24,049 nt of DNA, from positions 1-24,049 of the forward strand of contig DAOTXN010000123.1 in the NCBI GenBank assembly GCA_034435435.1, in the 5' to 3' direction. Source of the DNA: DAOTXN01 sp034435435. GTDB taxonomy: Bacteria; Chloroflexota; Anaerolineae; S140-20. Position 1 is the first letter of the stretch. Each line of letters begins with the position of its first letter. The position numbers and the translations under genes were made by a program. The notes beneath the pieces are model-generated. The model did no database searches. It was not told the origin of the DNA and saw nothing but the letters and a program-made list of their open reading frames with translations. Positions 15,959-22,428 of this stretch are shown piece by piece.

Positions 15959-17362
15959 ATGGCTGAAAAGCGCGTCACAACCACCCAACCCCTAGCCCAG
16001 ATCGTCGCCGAGCACATCGGCGAGAACGCCTACCTGTGCTACCAGTGCGTCAAGTGCACCAGCGGTTGCCCGCTGGCCGAGTACATGGACCTGAACCCCA
16101 ATCAGGTCATGCGGGCGCTGCAACTGGGCGACGAGAGCGTGCTGGAGAGCAATACCATCTGGATTTGCGCCTCTTGCCAGACCTGCACCACGCGCTGCCC
16201 GCAAGGCATAGACATCGCCGCCATCATGGACGAGCTGCGCATCGAGGCCAGGCGGCGCGGCATCAAACCGGTCATCCCGGCCGTGGACAAGTTTGGCCGG
16301 TTGTTCCTGGCCGATGTGAAACTGATGGGCCGCTTGCACGAAGTGGGCTTGATGGCCGGGCTGAACCTGGTGACGGGCAATCTGTTCAAAGACATGGACC
16401 TGGCGGTGGAGATGCTCAAACGCAACAAGCTGCACATCTTTTCTTTGCCGACCCGCCCGCCCAAGCCGGGCCAGGTCCAGCCGGTGGAGACAGCCCCCAA
16501 CAAGATTGCCTACTACCCCGGCTGCTCGCTGCACTCGTCGGCGGCGGAATACGGCAAGACCACCGAGGCCATCGCCGAAGCGCTGGACCTGGAGCTGATC
16601 GAGCCGCCCGGATGGATTTGCTGCGGTTCCAGCCCGGCCCACTCGACCGATCACGTGCTGGCGACTCAATACCCGGTGATCAACCTGTCTATCATTGAGC
16701 AGATGGGGCTGGAAGACGTGACCGCGCCGTGCTCGGCGTGCTACATTCGCTTCAAGGCGGCGGCCCACGAGATGGCCCACAACCCTGAAATGGCGCGCCA
16801 GGTCAATGCGGAGATCGGCTACGAGTATAAAGGCAGCGTGCGCGTGATGCACCTGGTCGAGGCGTTGATCGACAAGGTGGGATTGGACAAGATCGAGGCG
16901 ACGGTCAAAAAGCCGTTGGAAGGGCTAAAGGTGGCGTGTTATTACGGCTGCTACCTGACCCGCCCCGCCGACATCACCGGCGCCGAGCACCCCGAGTATC
17001 CGATGGACATGGATTACTTGATGCAAAGCCTGGGGGCCGAGGTGGTGGATTGGGATTACAAGACCGACTGCTGCGGCGGCTCGCTGGGCCTGACACAGAC
17101 GCCCATCGCCCACGAGATGACGGCCAAGCTGTTGCGCAACGCCCACGCGCGCGGCGCCGACGCGGTCGTCACCGTGTGCCCGCTGTGCCACGTGAACATC
17201 GACGGGCGGCAAGGGCAGATCAAAGACCTGGGCTTTAGCATCCCGATTTTCTACGCCACTCAACTGGCCGCCATCGCCTTCGGGTTGGGTGAAAAGGCGG
17301 CCATGCTGAACAAGAACCTGGTGGACCCGCGCCCACTGCTGCGGGAAAAGGGATTGATCTGA
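15959..17362 (+). CDS. hdrCB: HdrC-HdrB fusion, heterodisulfide-reductase-type Fe-S subunit
   Basis: The N-terminal part (about 1-100) is HdrC-like with two [4Fe-4S] motifs: C27-C30-C33-C37 and C70-C73-C76-C80. The C-terminal part is HdrB-like with two CCG domains. The first has C189, C221-C222, C258 and C261, with spacings of 31 and 35 residues as in the HdrB consensus. The second has C331, C371-C372, C407 and C410. In methanogen HdrB these bind the non-cubane [4Fe-4S] clusters. In this operon the protein probably carries the high-potential electrons from HdrA to MetVF or another acceptor; a CoM-S-S-CoB role is not expected in a folate-using bacterium. The product is 467 residues, and ATG 15959 follows GAGGTG at 5 bases. 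Only one hdrCB serves two hdrA genes. A terminator follows. Confidence 0.92.
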   Translation: MAEKRVTTTQPLAQIVAEHIGENAYLCYQCVKCTSGCPLAEYMDLNPNQVMRALQLGDESVLESNTIWICASCQTCTTRCPQGIDIAAIMDELRIEARRRGIKPVIPAVDKFGRLFLADVKLMGRLHEVGLMAGLNLVTGNLFKDMDLAVEMLKRNKLHIFSLPTRPPKPGQVQPVETAPNKIAYYPGCSLHSSAAEYGKTTEAIAEALDLELIEPPGWICCGSSPAHSTDHVLATQYPVINLSIIEQMGLEDVTAPCSACYIRFKAAAHEMAHNPEMARQVNAEIGYEYKGSVRVMHLVEALIDKVGLDKIEATVKKPLEGLKVACYYGCYLTRPADITGAEHPEYPMDMDYLMQSLGAEVVDWDYKTDCCGGSLGLTQTPIAHEMTAKLLRNAHARGADAVVTVCPLCHVNIDGRQGQIKDLGFSIPIFYATQLAAIAFGLGEKAAMLNKNLVDPRPLLREKGLI

Positions 17363-17363
17363 A

Positions 17364-17411
17364 ACGTAAACCGTAAAGGCGGTGGCCAGGGTGAGACTGG
17401 CCGCCGCTTTT
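17364..17411 (+). terminator. Rho-independent terminator ending the hdr-met operon
   Basis: GCGGTGGCCAG (17379-17389) pairs with CTGGCCGCCGC (17397-17407), 11 bp with one T-G wobble and a 7-base loop, followed by TTTT (17408-17411). Two heptads (ACGTAAA, CCGTAAA; 17364-17377) lie between the hdrCB stop and the stem. Confidence 0.85.
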
Positions 17412-17433
17412 AGCTGCTCTGCAAATATCCATC

Positions 17434-17462
17434 TTGACGCTCCATTTGCATTGTGCTAATAT
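17434..17462 (+). promoter_or_regulatory. Strong sigma70-type promoter for the RelE-type toxin gene
   Basis: TTGACG (17434-17439) and TAATAT (17457-17462) are separated by exactly 17 bases. The predicted transcript start (about 17468-17470) coincides with the GTG start codon at 17469, so the mRNA may be leaderless. Confidence 0.75.
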
Positions 17463-17468
17463 TGGTCT

Positions 17469-17726
17469 GTGTACAGCATCGTCTTCACTCGGCGAGCCAG
17501 TAAGGCCCTCCAGAAAACACCCAAGAATACAGCCGATTTGATACGCGACAGGCTGGCTCGAATCGCTGCCGACCCTTACGCACAATACACCAACGTGACC
17601 AGGCTTCAGAACCGGCCTGGCTACCGCTTGCGCGTAGGGGATTGGCGGGTGATTTACGAGGTAGAGGACGACAAGCTAGTGATTCTTGTTTTGAAGGTTG
17701 GGTCGCGGGGAGAGATCTATCGATGA
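17469..17726 (+). CDS. RelE/ParE-family toxin
   Basis: This 85-residue protein has the compact RelE fold signature: N-terminal YSIVFTRRASKALQ, then GYRLRVGDWRVIYEV and a C-terminal LKVGSRGEIYR. RelE-family toxins are typically ribosome-dependent mRNA interferases. No alternative start is seen near GTG 17469, and the N-terminus matches the family start. No ribosome-binding site is visible, consistent with leaderless translation from the promoter just upstream. Its stop overlaps the antitoxin start (ATGA), a typical toxin-first RelE-Xre (HigBA-like) arrangement. The module sits between two metabolic operons and may be a later insertion. Confidence 0.88.
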   Translation: MYSIVFTRRASKALQKTPKNTADLIRDRLARIAADPYAQYTNVTRLQNRPGYRLRVGDWRVIYEVEDDKLVILVLKVGSRGEIYR

Positions 17727-18097
17727 CAGTGCAAATCATCCAGAAGGACGGCCAGCCTGAATGGGCCGTCATTCCGTATAAAACTTATCAACGCCTGGCC
17801 GAGGACGCAGATATGTTGCAGGACATCCGGGACTATGACGAAGCCAAAAAAGCAGTCGAGAGTGGCGAAGAATTGGTCCCCAGCGAGGTGGTGTATGCGA
17901 TTCTGGATGGTGAAAGCCCGATCCGGGTGTGGCGAGAGTATCGCGGCTTGACTCAACCGGATCTGGCAGGGGCAGCCGGAATCAGTGTGCCCTATCTCTC
18001 TCAGATCGAGTCGGGAAAACGCAAGGGGAGCACCGAGGTGCTGGCTGCGATAGCGCGGGCGCTCGACCTTGCGCTGGATGATATTGTGGAGGGATGA
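17723..18097 (+). CDS. Xre-family antitoxin with N-terminal extension
   Basis: This 124-residue partner of the upstream toxin starts at ATG 17723, where ATGA overlaps the toxin stop; GGGGAGAG (17707-17714) gives 8-base spacing. The C-terminal part (about 67-122) is a helix-turn-helix of the Xre/Cro type (RGLTQPDLAGAAGISVPYLSQIESGKR). The N-terminal part (about 1-65) contains VIPYKTYQRL, resembling short Phd-type N-termini, and is probably the toxin-neutralising region. It should autoregulate the promoter at 17434. The next gene starts 6 bases after it, so read-through into the methyl-branch genes is possible. Confidence 0.88.
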   Translation: MTVQIIQKDGQPEWAVIPYKTYQRLAEDADMLQDIRDYDEAKKAVESGEELVPSEVVYAILDGESPIRVWREYRGLTQPDLAGAAGISVPYLSQIESGKRKGSTEVLAAIARALDLALDDIVEG

Positions 18098-18103
18098 GGA
18101 GGC

Positions 18104-18577
18104 GTGGGACTGAGACGAGCGATCCAAAACCGGCCCCACGCGCTGGAGCGGCTGTGGCAATTCGCCGAGTGGGCGTTGCACCGGCTAAACCCGCTGTTCG
18201 CCCGCGTGGGCTACCAGCGGTCGGCGCGGGTTATCCTGCCCTTTGAGGACGTGGGCAAAAAGCTGATGTTCAACTGCCAGATGTGCGGGCAGTGCGTGTT
18301 GCATTACACCGGCATGACCTGCCCGATGAACTGCCCCAAGAACATCCGCAACGGGCCGTGCGGCGGCGTGCGCCAGAACGGTCACTGCGAAGTCAAGCCC
18401 GAGATGCGCTGCGTGTGGGTGGACGCCTACGAACGCTCGCAGAAAATGCGGCTGTGGGGCCACGAGATGCACACCGAGCAACCGCCGGTCAACTGGCAGC
18501 TCCAACACACGTCGTCGTGGGTCAACATGCTCACAGGGGCCGACCGCCGGACGCGACAAATCGGGCGTCAGGATTAG
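18104..18577 (+). CDS. Stand-alone MetV C-terminal-domain protein (MTHFR_C type)
   Basis: This protein of about 157 residues contains the cysteine domain found at the MetV C-terminus: C58, C61, C64, C73, C77, C86, C95 and C103. The signature segments NCQMCGQC, CPMNCPK, RNGPCGG and GHCEVKP are present. It lacks the MetV N-terminal domain. The first about 50 residues are basic and amphipathic. Such proteins usually accompany metF and probably bind Fe-S or zinc to connect MetF with an electron donor. Here its likely partner is the MetF at 19519, from which it is separated by the acetyltransferase gene and a MITE-like element. The GTG 18104 start is uncertain because the GAGGAGG before it is only 1 base away; translation may begin slightly downstream. 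Confidence 0.82.
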   Translation: MGLRRAIQNRPHALERLWQFAEWALHRLNPLFARVGYQRSARVILPFEDVGKKLMFNCQMCGQCVLHYTGMTCPMNCPKNIRNGPCGGVRQNGHCEVKPEMRCVWVDAYERSQKMRLWGHEMHTEQPPVNWQLQHTSSWVNMLTGADRRTRQIGRQD

Positions 18578-18615
18578 TTTTTCCCTGCGCGTTCAGCATG
18601 TGAGGGGAGAGTGCC

Positions 18616-19386
18616 ATGAACGATCAGGTCGTAGTGAAACGTATAGTTGGCGAGGCCGACGCTCAAGAAGCGTTCTGCTGCATGTCCGAAGCGCCCACCC
18701 CCTGGCCCGATGCGCTGCGGGTGTGCCGGGTCTGGGCCAGCCAGAACTGGGGCCAGCACATCCAGGGCTACCACTTGCAGGACGTCAGCGGCGCGGCCAT
18801 CGGGCAGCTCTACTATGCGCCGTCGGAGCGCGCCCTCATTCCCTACCAGGTCGAGCCGGACGTGGCGGTGATGTATTGCGAGTGGGTGCAGCGGCGTTAT
18901 CAGAACCAGGGCTTGGGGCGGCATCTCTTTAACGCCTTTGAGGCCGACATGCGGGCGCAGGGGTGCAAGGGTATTCTGGTCGAAGGAACCGACCAGGAGC
19001 AGCAAATGCACTATCGCCATTATCTGGTGCGCGGCTTTGAGATCGTGCACGACGCCGGCCCGCGCAAGCTACTCTATCTGCCGCTGCATCAGGCGCAGGT
19101 GCAGGTCCGGCCTTTTGAACCTCGCATTCAGCCCCGCCGGGGCGCGCCGGTCGAAATCTTGATCCTGACCGGCTATCTGTGCCCCTTTGAGGCTTCCACC
19201 CAAATGCTGCTGCTGGAGGTGGCCCGCGAGTTTGGCGAACGGGTCGTCGTGCGCCAGGAACCGCTCAGCGCCGAGTCGCTGGCGCGTTACGGCGTGGCCG
19301 AGGGGATTTTTATCAACGGCCGGCCCAAGCTCAGCGGCGGCGTCAGCGAGGCGGCCATCCGCCAGGCGATCATCGAAGAATTCTAG
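18616..19386 (+). CDS. GNAT N-acetyltransferase with YoaP-like thioredoxin-fold tail
   Basis: This 256-residue protein has a GNAT acetyltransferase domain (about 1-160) with the acetyl-CoA-binding segment RRYQNQGLGRHLF. The C-terminal domain (about 170-256) resembles the YoaP tail with a thioredoxin-like beginning, ILTGYLCPFE, and FINGRPKLSGGVS near the end. The substrate is unknown. ATG 18616 follows GAGGGGAG. Its TAG stop (19384-19386) lies inside the inverted repeat of the 117-bp MITE-like element, so the end of the gene is supplied by that element. The preserved family C-terminus suggests few or no residues were lost. Its link to methyl-branch metabolism is unexplained. Confidence 0.82.
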   Translation: MNDQVVVKRIVGEADAQEAFCCMSEAPTPWPDALRVCRVWASQNWGQHIQGYHLQDVSGAAIGQLYYAPSERALIPYQVEPDVAVMYCEWVQRRYQNQGLGRHLFNAFEADMRAQGCKGILVEGTDQEQQMHYRHYLVRGFEIVHDAGPRKLLYLPLHQAQVQVRPFEPRIQPRRGAPVEILILTGYLCPFEASTQMLLLEVAREFGERVVVRQEPLSAESLARYGVAEGIFINGRPKLSGGVSEAAIRQAIIEEF

Positions 19387-19499
19387 CAGCCTGTCGGAGA
19401 ACCCTGTAATATAGGGCCTTGTGCCCGTTTTTTACTCGTTTTGCGCCCATGTTGGACGCCCACAAGAGGCTAAATTACGTCTCTCCGACAGGCTGCTAG
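19383..19499 (+). mobile_element. 117-bp MITE-like element, copy 1
   Basis: Perfect 18-bp terminal inverted repeats (CTAGCAGCCTGTCGGAGA, 19383-19400, and its complement 19482-19499) flank a short non-coding core. A second copy in opposite orientation lies at 22278-22394; aligned in the same sense the copies differ at 7 of 117 positions. The outer CTAG (or TA) could be target duplication or part of the repeat. No transposase is encoded, so it would need to be mobilised in trans. It lies between the acetyltransferase and metF copy 2. Confidence 0.85.
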
Positions 19500-19518
19500 C
19501 AAGGAGAACATCTCGCTC

Positions 19519-20478
19519 TTGGACCAAGAAAATACGACGCCAAACATCGCTCCCATCAGCCATCTGGCGGCGATCCTGCAATCCGGCCAGTTTGCCGTCG
19601 CCGCCGAGCTATCCCCCCCGCGCGGAGTGGATGTAGAAAAAATCGCCCGCGACGCGCAAACCTTGAAAGACTATGCCGACGCGGTCAACGTGACCGACAA
19701 TCAGGCCGCCACGGTGTACATGGCCAGCCTGCCGGTGGCGACCCTTTTGCTCAAACACGGCATCGAGCCGGTGATGCAGATGACCTGCCGCGACCGCAAC
19801 CGCCTGGCCATCCAGGCTGACCTGTTGGGCGCTGCGGCGCTGGGCGTCCGCAACCTGCTGTGTCTGAGCGGCGACCACGGGGTATGGGGCGACCACCCCG
19901 AGGCCAAGAACGTGTATGATATTGATTCGATGCACTTGGTGCGCATGGCGCGCAACATGTGCGAGCACGGCGTGCTGGACAACGGGCGTTCTATTTCCCC
20001 AGCGCCCCAGTTTTTCATCGGCGCGGCGGCTAACCCTTTCGCGCCGCCCTACGACTGGCGACCTCACCGCTTGGCGAAAAAGGCAGCGGCGGGGGCGCGC
20101 TTTGTGCAAACCCAGCTCATCTATAACGTCGAGCGCTTCAAGACTTACATGGCCCGTGTGCGCGACCTGGGCCTGCACGAAAAGGTTTTTATCCTGGCTG
20201 GCGTCGGACCAGTCAAATCGGTCGGCGCAGCCAAGTTCATGGCGACCAAAGTGGCCGGGATGGAAGTGCCCGACGCCATCATCGAGCGCATGGAAAAGAC
20301 GCCCAAAGCCGCCCAGCCCGAAGAGGGCATCCGCATCTGCGTCGAAATCATCCAGCAGGTGCGCGAGATAGAGGGCGTGGCCGGGGTGCACATCATGGCC
20401 GTGCACTGGGCCGAGGCCGTGCCCGAAATCGTGCGCCGCGCCGGGCTGTACCCGCGTCCGCCGCGAACATTGACATAG
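19519..20478 (+). CDS. metF: Methylene-tetrahydrofolate reductase MetF (copy 2)
   Basis: This 319-residue paralogue of the MetF at 11937 has the same landmarks: catalytic glutamate in AAELSPPRG (E30), NVTDNQ, VMQMTCRDRNR, LSGDH, AANPFAPPYDW, GARFVQTQLIYN and VAGVHIMAVHW. TTG 19519 follows AAGGAGAA (19501-19508) at 10 bases, and this ribosome-binding site begins directly after the MITE-like element. It is probably linked functionally to the stand-alone MetV C-terminal-domain protein at 18104, giving a second, simpler reductase set in the same locus. It also lacks an NAD(P)H domain. Different electron donors for the two MetF enzymes are plausible but not shown. Confidence 0.92.
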   Translation: MDQENTTPNIAPISHLAAILQSGQFAVAAELSPPRGVDVEKIARDAQTLKDYADAVNVTDNQAATVYMASLPVATLLLKHGIEPVMQMTCRDRNRLAIQADLLGAAALGVRNLLCLSGDHGVWGDHPEAKNVYDIDSMHLVRMARNMCEHGVLDNGRSISPAPQFFIGAAANPFAPPYDWRPHRLAKKAAAGARFVQTQLIYNVERFKTYMARVRDLGLHEKVFILAGVGPVKSVGAAKFMATKVAGMEVPDAIIERMEKTPKAAQPEEGIRICVEIIQQVREIEGVAGVHIMAVHWAEAVPEIVRRAGLYPRPPRTLT

Positions 20479-20498
20479 CCTTGTCAGCATGGCATAAT
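20470..20498 (+). promoter_or_regulatory. Sigma70-type promoter for the BrnT-like toxin operon
   Basis: A consensus TTGACA (20470-20475) and CATAAT (20493-20498) are spaced by 17 bases. The -35 box lies in the last codons of metF copy 2. The transcript would start near 20505, just at the ribosome-binding site AGGAG (20506-20510). Confidence 0.7.
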
Positions 20499-20518
20499 GA
20501 ATCACAGGAGATACCTGC

Positions 20519-20803
20519 ATGCACATTCAAAGGCTGATCATTGGTGACAGTGTGCTGGACAAGATATGGTCCAAACACAACGTCCCAGAGCGCGAGGTAT
20601 TCCAGGTGTTTGAAAACGATGAGGAACAGATTGTTATACGGCGCAGCCAGCGCGTCACTGGCGCTTATGTCGCTTTTGGGTGCACGTTCGCCGGACGCTA
20701 TCTGGCTATCCCTTTCAAATTGGAACCGGGTGGAGTAGCGCGCGTCCTGACAGCGCGTGATATGACTCCGGCAGAGCGACGTGGGTATAGGAGTACGCGA
20801 TAA
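20519..20803 (+). CDS. brnT: BrnT-like toxin
   Basis: This 94-residue small basic protein resembles the BrnT ribonuclease toxin family: DSVLDKIWSKHNVPEREVFQVFEND near the N-terminus and the characteristic VLTARDMTPAERRGY at the C-terminus. BrnT is a RelE-fold mRNA interferase. ATG 20519 follows AGGAG at 8 bases. Its stop overlaps the start of the antitoxin (TAATG), as in typical BrnT-BrnA pairs. It has its own promoter and lies between metF copy 2 and the CBS gene. Confidence 0.82.
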   Translation: MHIQRLIIGDSVLDKIWSKHNVPEREVFQVFENDEEQIVIRRSQRVTGAYVAFGCTFAGRYLAIPFKLEPGGVARVLTARDMTPAERRGYRSTR

Positions 20804-21072
20804 TGTCCAAGTTGCCAAATTTTGAGACAGCGGAAGAGTTTGCCGAATTTGTCGAGACACATGATACGTCCGAATATTGGGATGACCTGCCTGTTGAACA
20901 AGACGTCCAGGTAAACCAGGCTGTCATTCGTCGCCAGCGCATGATCCTGGAACTGTTGGGAGATGCAATTTTCGCCCAAGTCCGACACGTTGCAGAAAGC
21001 CGTCAAATACCTTACGAAACCCTGATTCGAACCTGGGTGCAGGAACGGCTGGCTCGAGAAGTGAGTGGTTAA
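20803..21072 (+). CDS. CopG/BrnA-type antitoxin
   Basis: This 89-residue protein overlaps the toxin stop by one base; AGGAG at 20789-20793 precedes it. The N-terminal half is acidic (ETAEEFAEFVETHDTSEYWDD), a pattern common in the CopG-family antitoxins that accompany BrnT. The C-terminal half has a helical segment ending in IPYETLIRTWVQERL, like the ribbon-helix-helix end of these antitoxins. It should neutralise BrnT and repress the promoter at 20470. Confidence 0.78.
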   Translation: MSKLPNFETAEEFAEFVETHDTSEYWDDLPVEQDVQVNQAVIRRQRMILELLGDAIFAQVRHVAESRQIPYETLIRTWVQERLAREVSG

Positions 21073-21109
21073 CCCACAGATCTGGCATCCCTTTTTTATA
21101 AAAAGGACG

Positions 21110-21517
21110 ATGGAAATCAAACCTGTCAAGACCGAGGCAGATTATCAGACCGCCCTTGCAGAGATCGAGCGGCTTTTTGATGCTGCCCCTGACACGCCAA
21201 AAGGTGACCGCCTGGAAGTACTGACAACCCTGGTTGAAGCCTATGAAGACAAGCGCTTTGAGCTGCCTCTGCCAGACCCCATTGAGGCGATTGAGTACTG
21301 GATGGAGAGCCGGGGGCTATCGCGCCGCGATCTGGAGCCGTACATTGTAAGTCGCGCCCGGGTTTCAGAAGTATTGAACCGCCAACGACCACTCTCGATG
21401 GAGATGGTGCGCAGGCTGCATGCCGGACTTGGCATCCCGGCGGACATCTTGATCCAGCCATACGAAGTAAAAAAGCAAGCGGATACATTCACGCTCCGCA
21501 CAGAACCCGCTGTCTAG
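21110..21517 (+). CDS. higA: HigA-like antitoxin / helix-turn-helix protein without adjacent HigB
   Basis: This 135-residue protein is of the COG5499 HigA type. The N-terminal MEIKPVKTEADYQTALAEIE is diagnostic. The C-terminal part has a degenerate helix-turn-helix (MESRGLSRRDLEPYIVSRARVSEVLNRQRPLSMEMVRRLHAGLGIPADILI). ATG 21110 is chosen because the family begins there and AAGGA lies just upstream; an in-frame GTG at 21065 would add an atypical extension. HigB normally lies directly upstream, but here the upstream genes are the BrnT-like pair. The gene is therefore an orphan antitoxin or a third component of that module. Confidence 0.83.
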   Translation: MEIKPVKTEADYQTALAEIERLFDAAPDTPKGDRLEVLTTLVEAYEDKRFELPLPDPIEAIEYWMESRGLSRRDLEPYIVSRARVSEVLNRQRPLSMEMVRRLHAGLGIPADILIQPYEVKKQADTFTLRTEPAV

Positions 21518-21559
21518 CGACGGCAACCACGTTGACTGACTGATTCATAGGAGAAACAC

Positions 21560-22207
21560 ATGCTCGTCAAAGACCAGATGACTCCCAACCCCATCTGCGG
21601 CCACCCCGACATGCCGGTGGTCGAAGCCCAAAGGCTGATGCAAGAACACAGCTTTCGACACCTGCCGATTCTGGACGACGACAAAAAGCTGGTGGGATTG
21701 ATTACCATACGCTCGCTGATGAACGCTGTCCCCTCGGATGTGAGCAAATTCAGTCCCTTTGTAGTGAATTACGTGCTGTCCAAAGTCAAGGCGCGCAACG
21801 TGATGGTCAAGAACGTCGTCACCATCGGCGAAGACACCCCCTTTGAGGAAGCAGCCCGCATCATGGCCGATAAGCGAATCGGTTGCCTGCCGGTGATGCG
21901 CGGGGAAGAATTGGTAGGCATTATCAGCGACAACGACTTGTTCAACGTCATGGTCAACCTGCTGGGCGCCCGCCGGAGCGGGCTGCGCGTGACTGTGAAA
22001 CAACCCGACCGGGCCGGCGAAGTGGCCCGCCTGACCAATGCCATCGCCCAAAAAGGGGGCTACCTGTCGGTGTTTGTGACCTATCCCACCGCAGATCCTA
22101 GCATCTGGGCCTCGGTAGCCAAAGTCACAGGCGTGCCCGAAGAGACGCTGGTCGAAACGCTCAATAGCCTGCCCGACATCCGCGTGCAGGACGTGCGCGA
22201 AATGTGA
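21560..22207 (+). CDS. CBS-CBS-ACT regulatory protein (AcuB-like)
   Basis: This 215-residue protein has two CBS domains: about 1-55 (VKDQMTPNPICGHPDMPVVEAQRLM, FRHLPILDDDKKLVGLIT) and about 75-135 (VMVKNVVTIGEDTPFEEAARIM, CLPVMRGEELVGIIS). An ACT-like domain follows (about 142-205; GLRVTVKQPDRAGEVARLTNAIAQKGGYL). CBS pairs bind adenosine nucleotides and ACT domains bind small molecules, so it probably senses energy state and a metabolite. The layout matches the AcuB family. ATG 21560 follows AGGAGAAA. No promoter is obvious. The target is unknown. Confidence 0.87.
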   Translation: MLVKDQMTPNPICGHPDMPVVEAQRLMQEHSFRHLPILDDDKKLVGLITIRSLMNAVPSDVSKFSPFVVNYVLSKVKARNVMVKNVVTIGEDTPFEEAARIMADKRIGCLPVMRGEELVGIISDNDLFNVMVNLLGARRSGLRVTVKQPDRAGEVARLTNAIAQKGGYLSVFVTYPTADPSIWASVAKVTGVPEETLVETLNSLPDIRVQDVREM

Positions 22208-22277
22208 CCTGCGGCAAACTTAAAGAGGACAAACGTCACTGGACACACAGCGCGTGTGAGGGCATGATGAGAGCAGA

Positions 22278-22394
22278 CTAGCAGCCTGTCGGAGAGATGT
22301 AATTCAGCCCCTTGTGGGCGTCCAAAATGGGCGCAAAACGAGCAAAAAACGGGCGCAAGGCTCTATATTACAGGGTTCTCCGACAGGCTGCTAG
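22278..22394 (-). mobile_element. 117-bp MITE-like element, copy 2 (inverted relative to copy 1)
   Basis: The same 18-bp terminal inverted repeats are present (22278-22295 and 22377-22394), and the length is again exactly 117 bp. Its reverse complement matches copy 1 at 110 of 117 positions. It lies in the gap between the CBS-ACT gene and the aldolase-Fae fusion, 34 bases before the fusion gene's start codon. Confidence 0.85.
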
Positions 22395-22428
22395 AGATTT
22401 CCCAAACCGAAAACAAGGAGGGTCTATT

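Noticed and set aside
17642..17722. Longer N-terminus for the Xre-type antitoxin
   Set aside because: It would run far into the toxin gene; ATG 17723 has a ribosome-binding site and the usual ATGA overlap.
21532..21559. Promoter for the CBS-ACT gene (TTGACT at 21532)
   Set aside because: No -10 box occurs at an acceptable distance before the start codon.
22244..22258. Terminator after the CBS-ACT gene (CACAC/GTGTG hairpin)
   Set aside because: There are only five base pairs and no T-run follows.
22312..22428. N-terminal extension of the aldolase-Fae protein
   Set aside because: It lies within the MITE-like element and its flank. ATG 22429 has a strong ribosome-binding site and begins where the DapA family begins.
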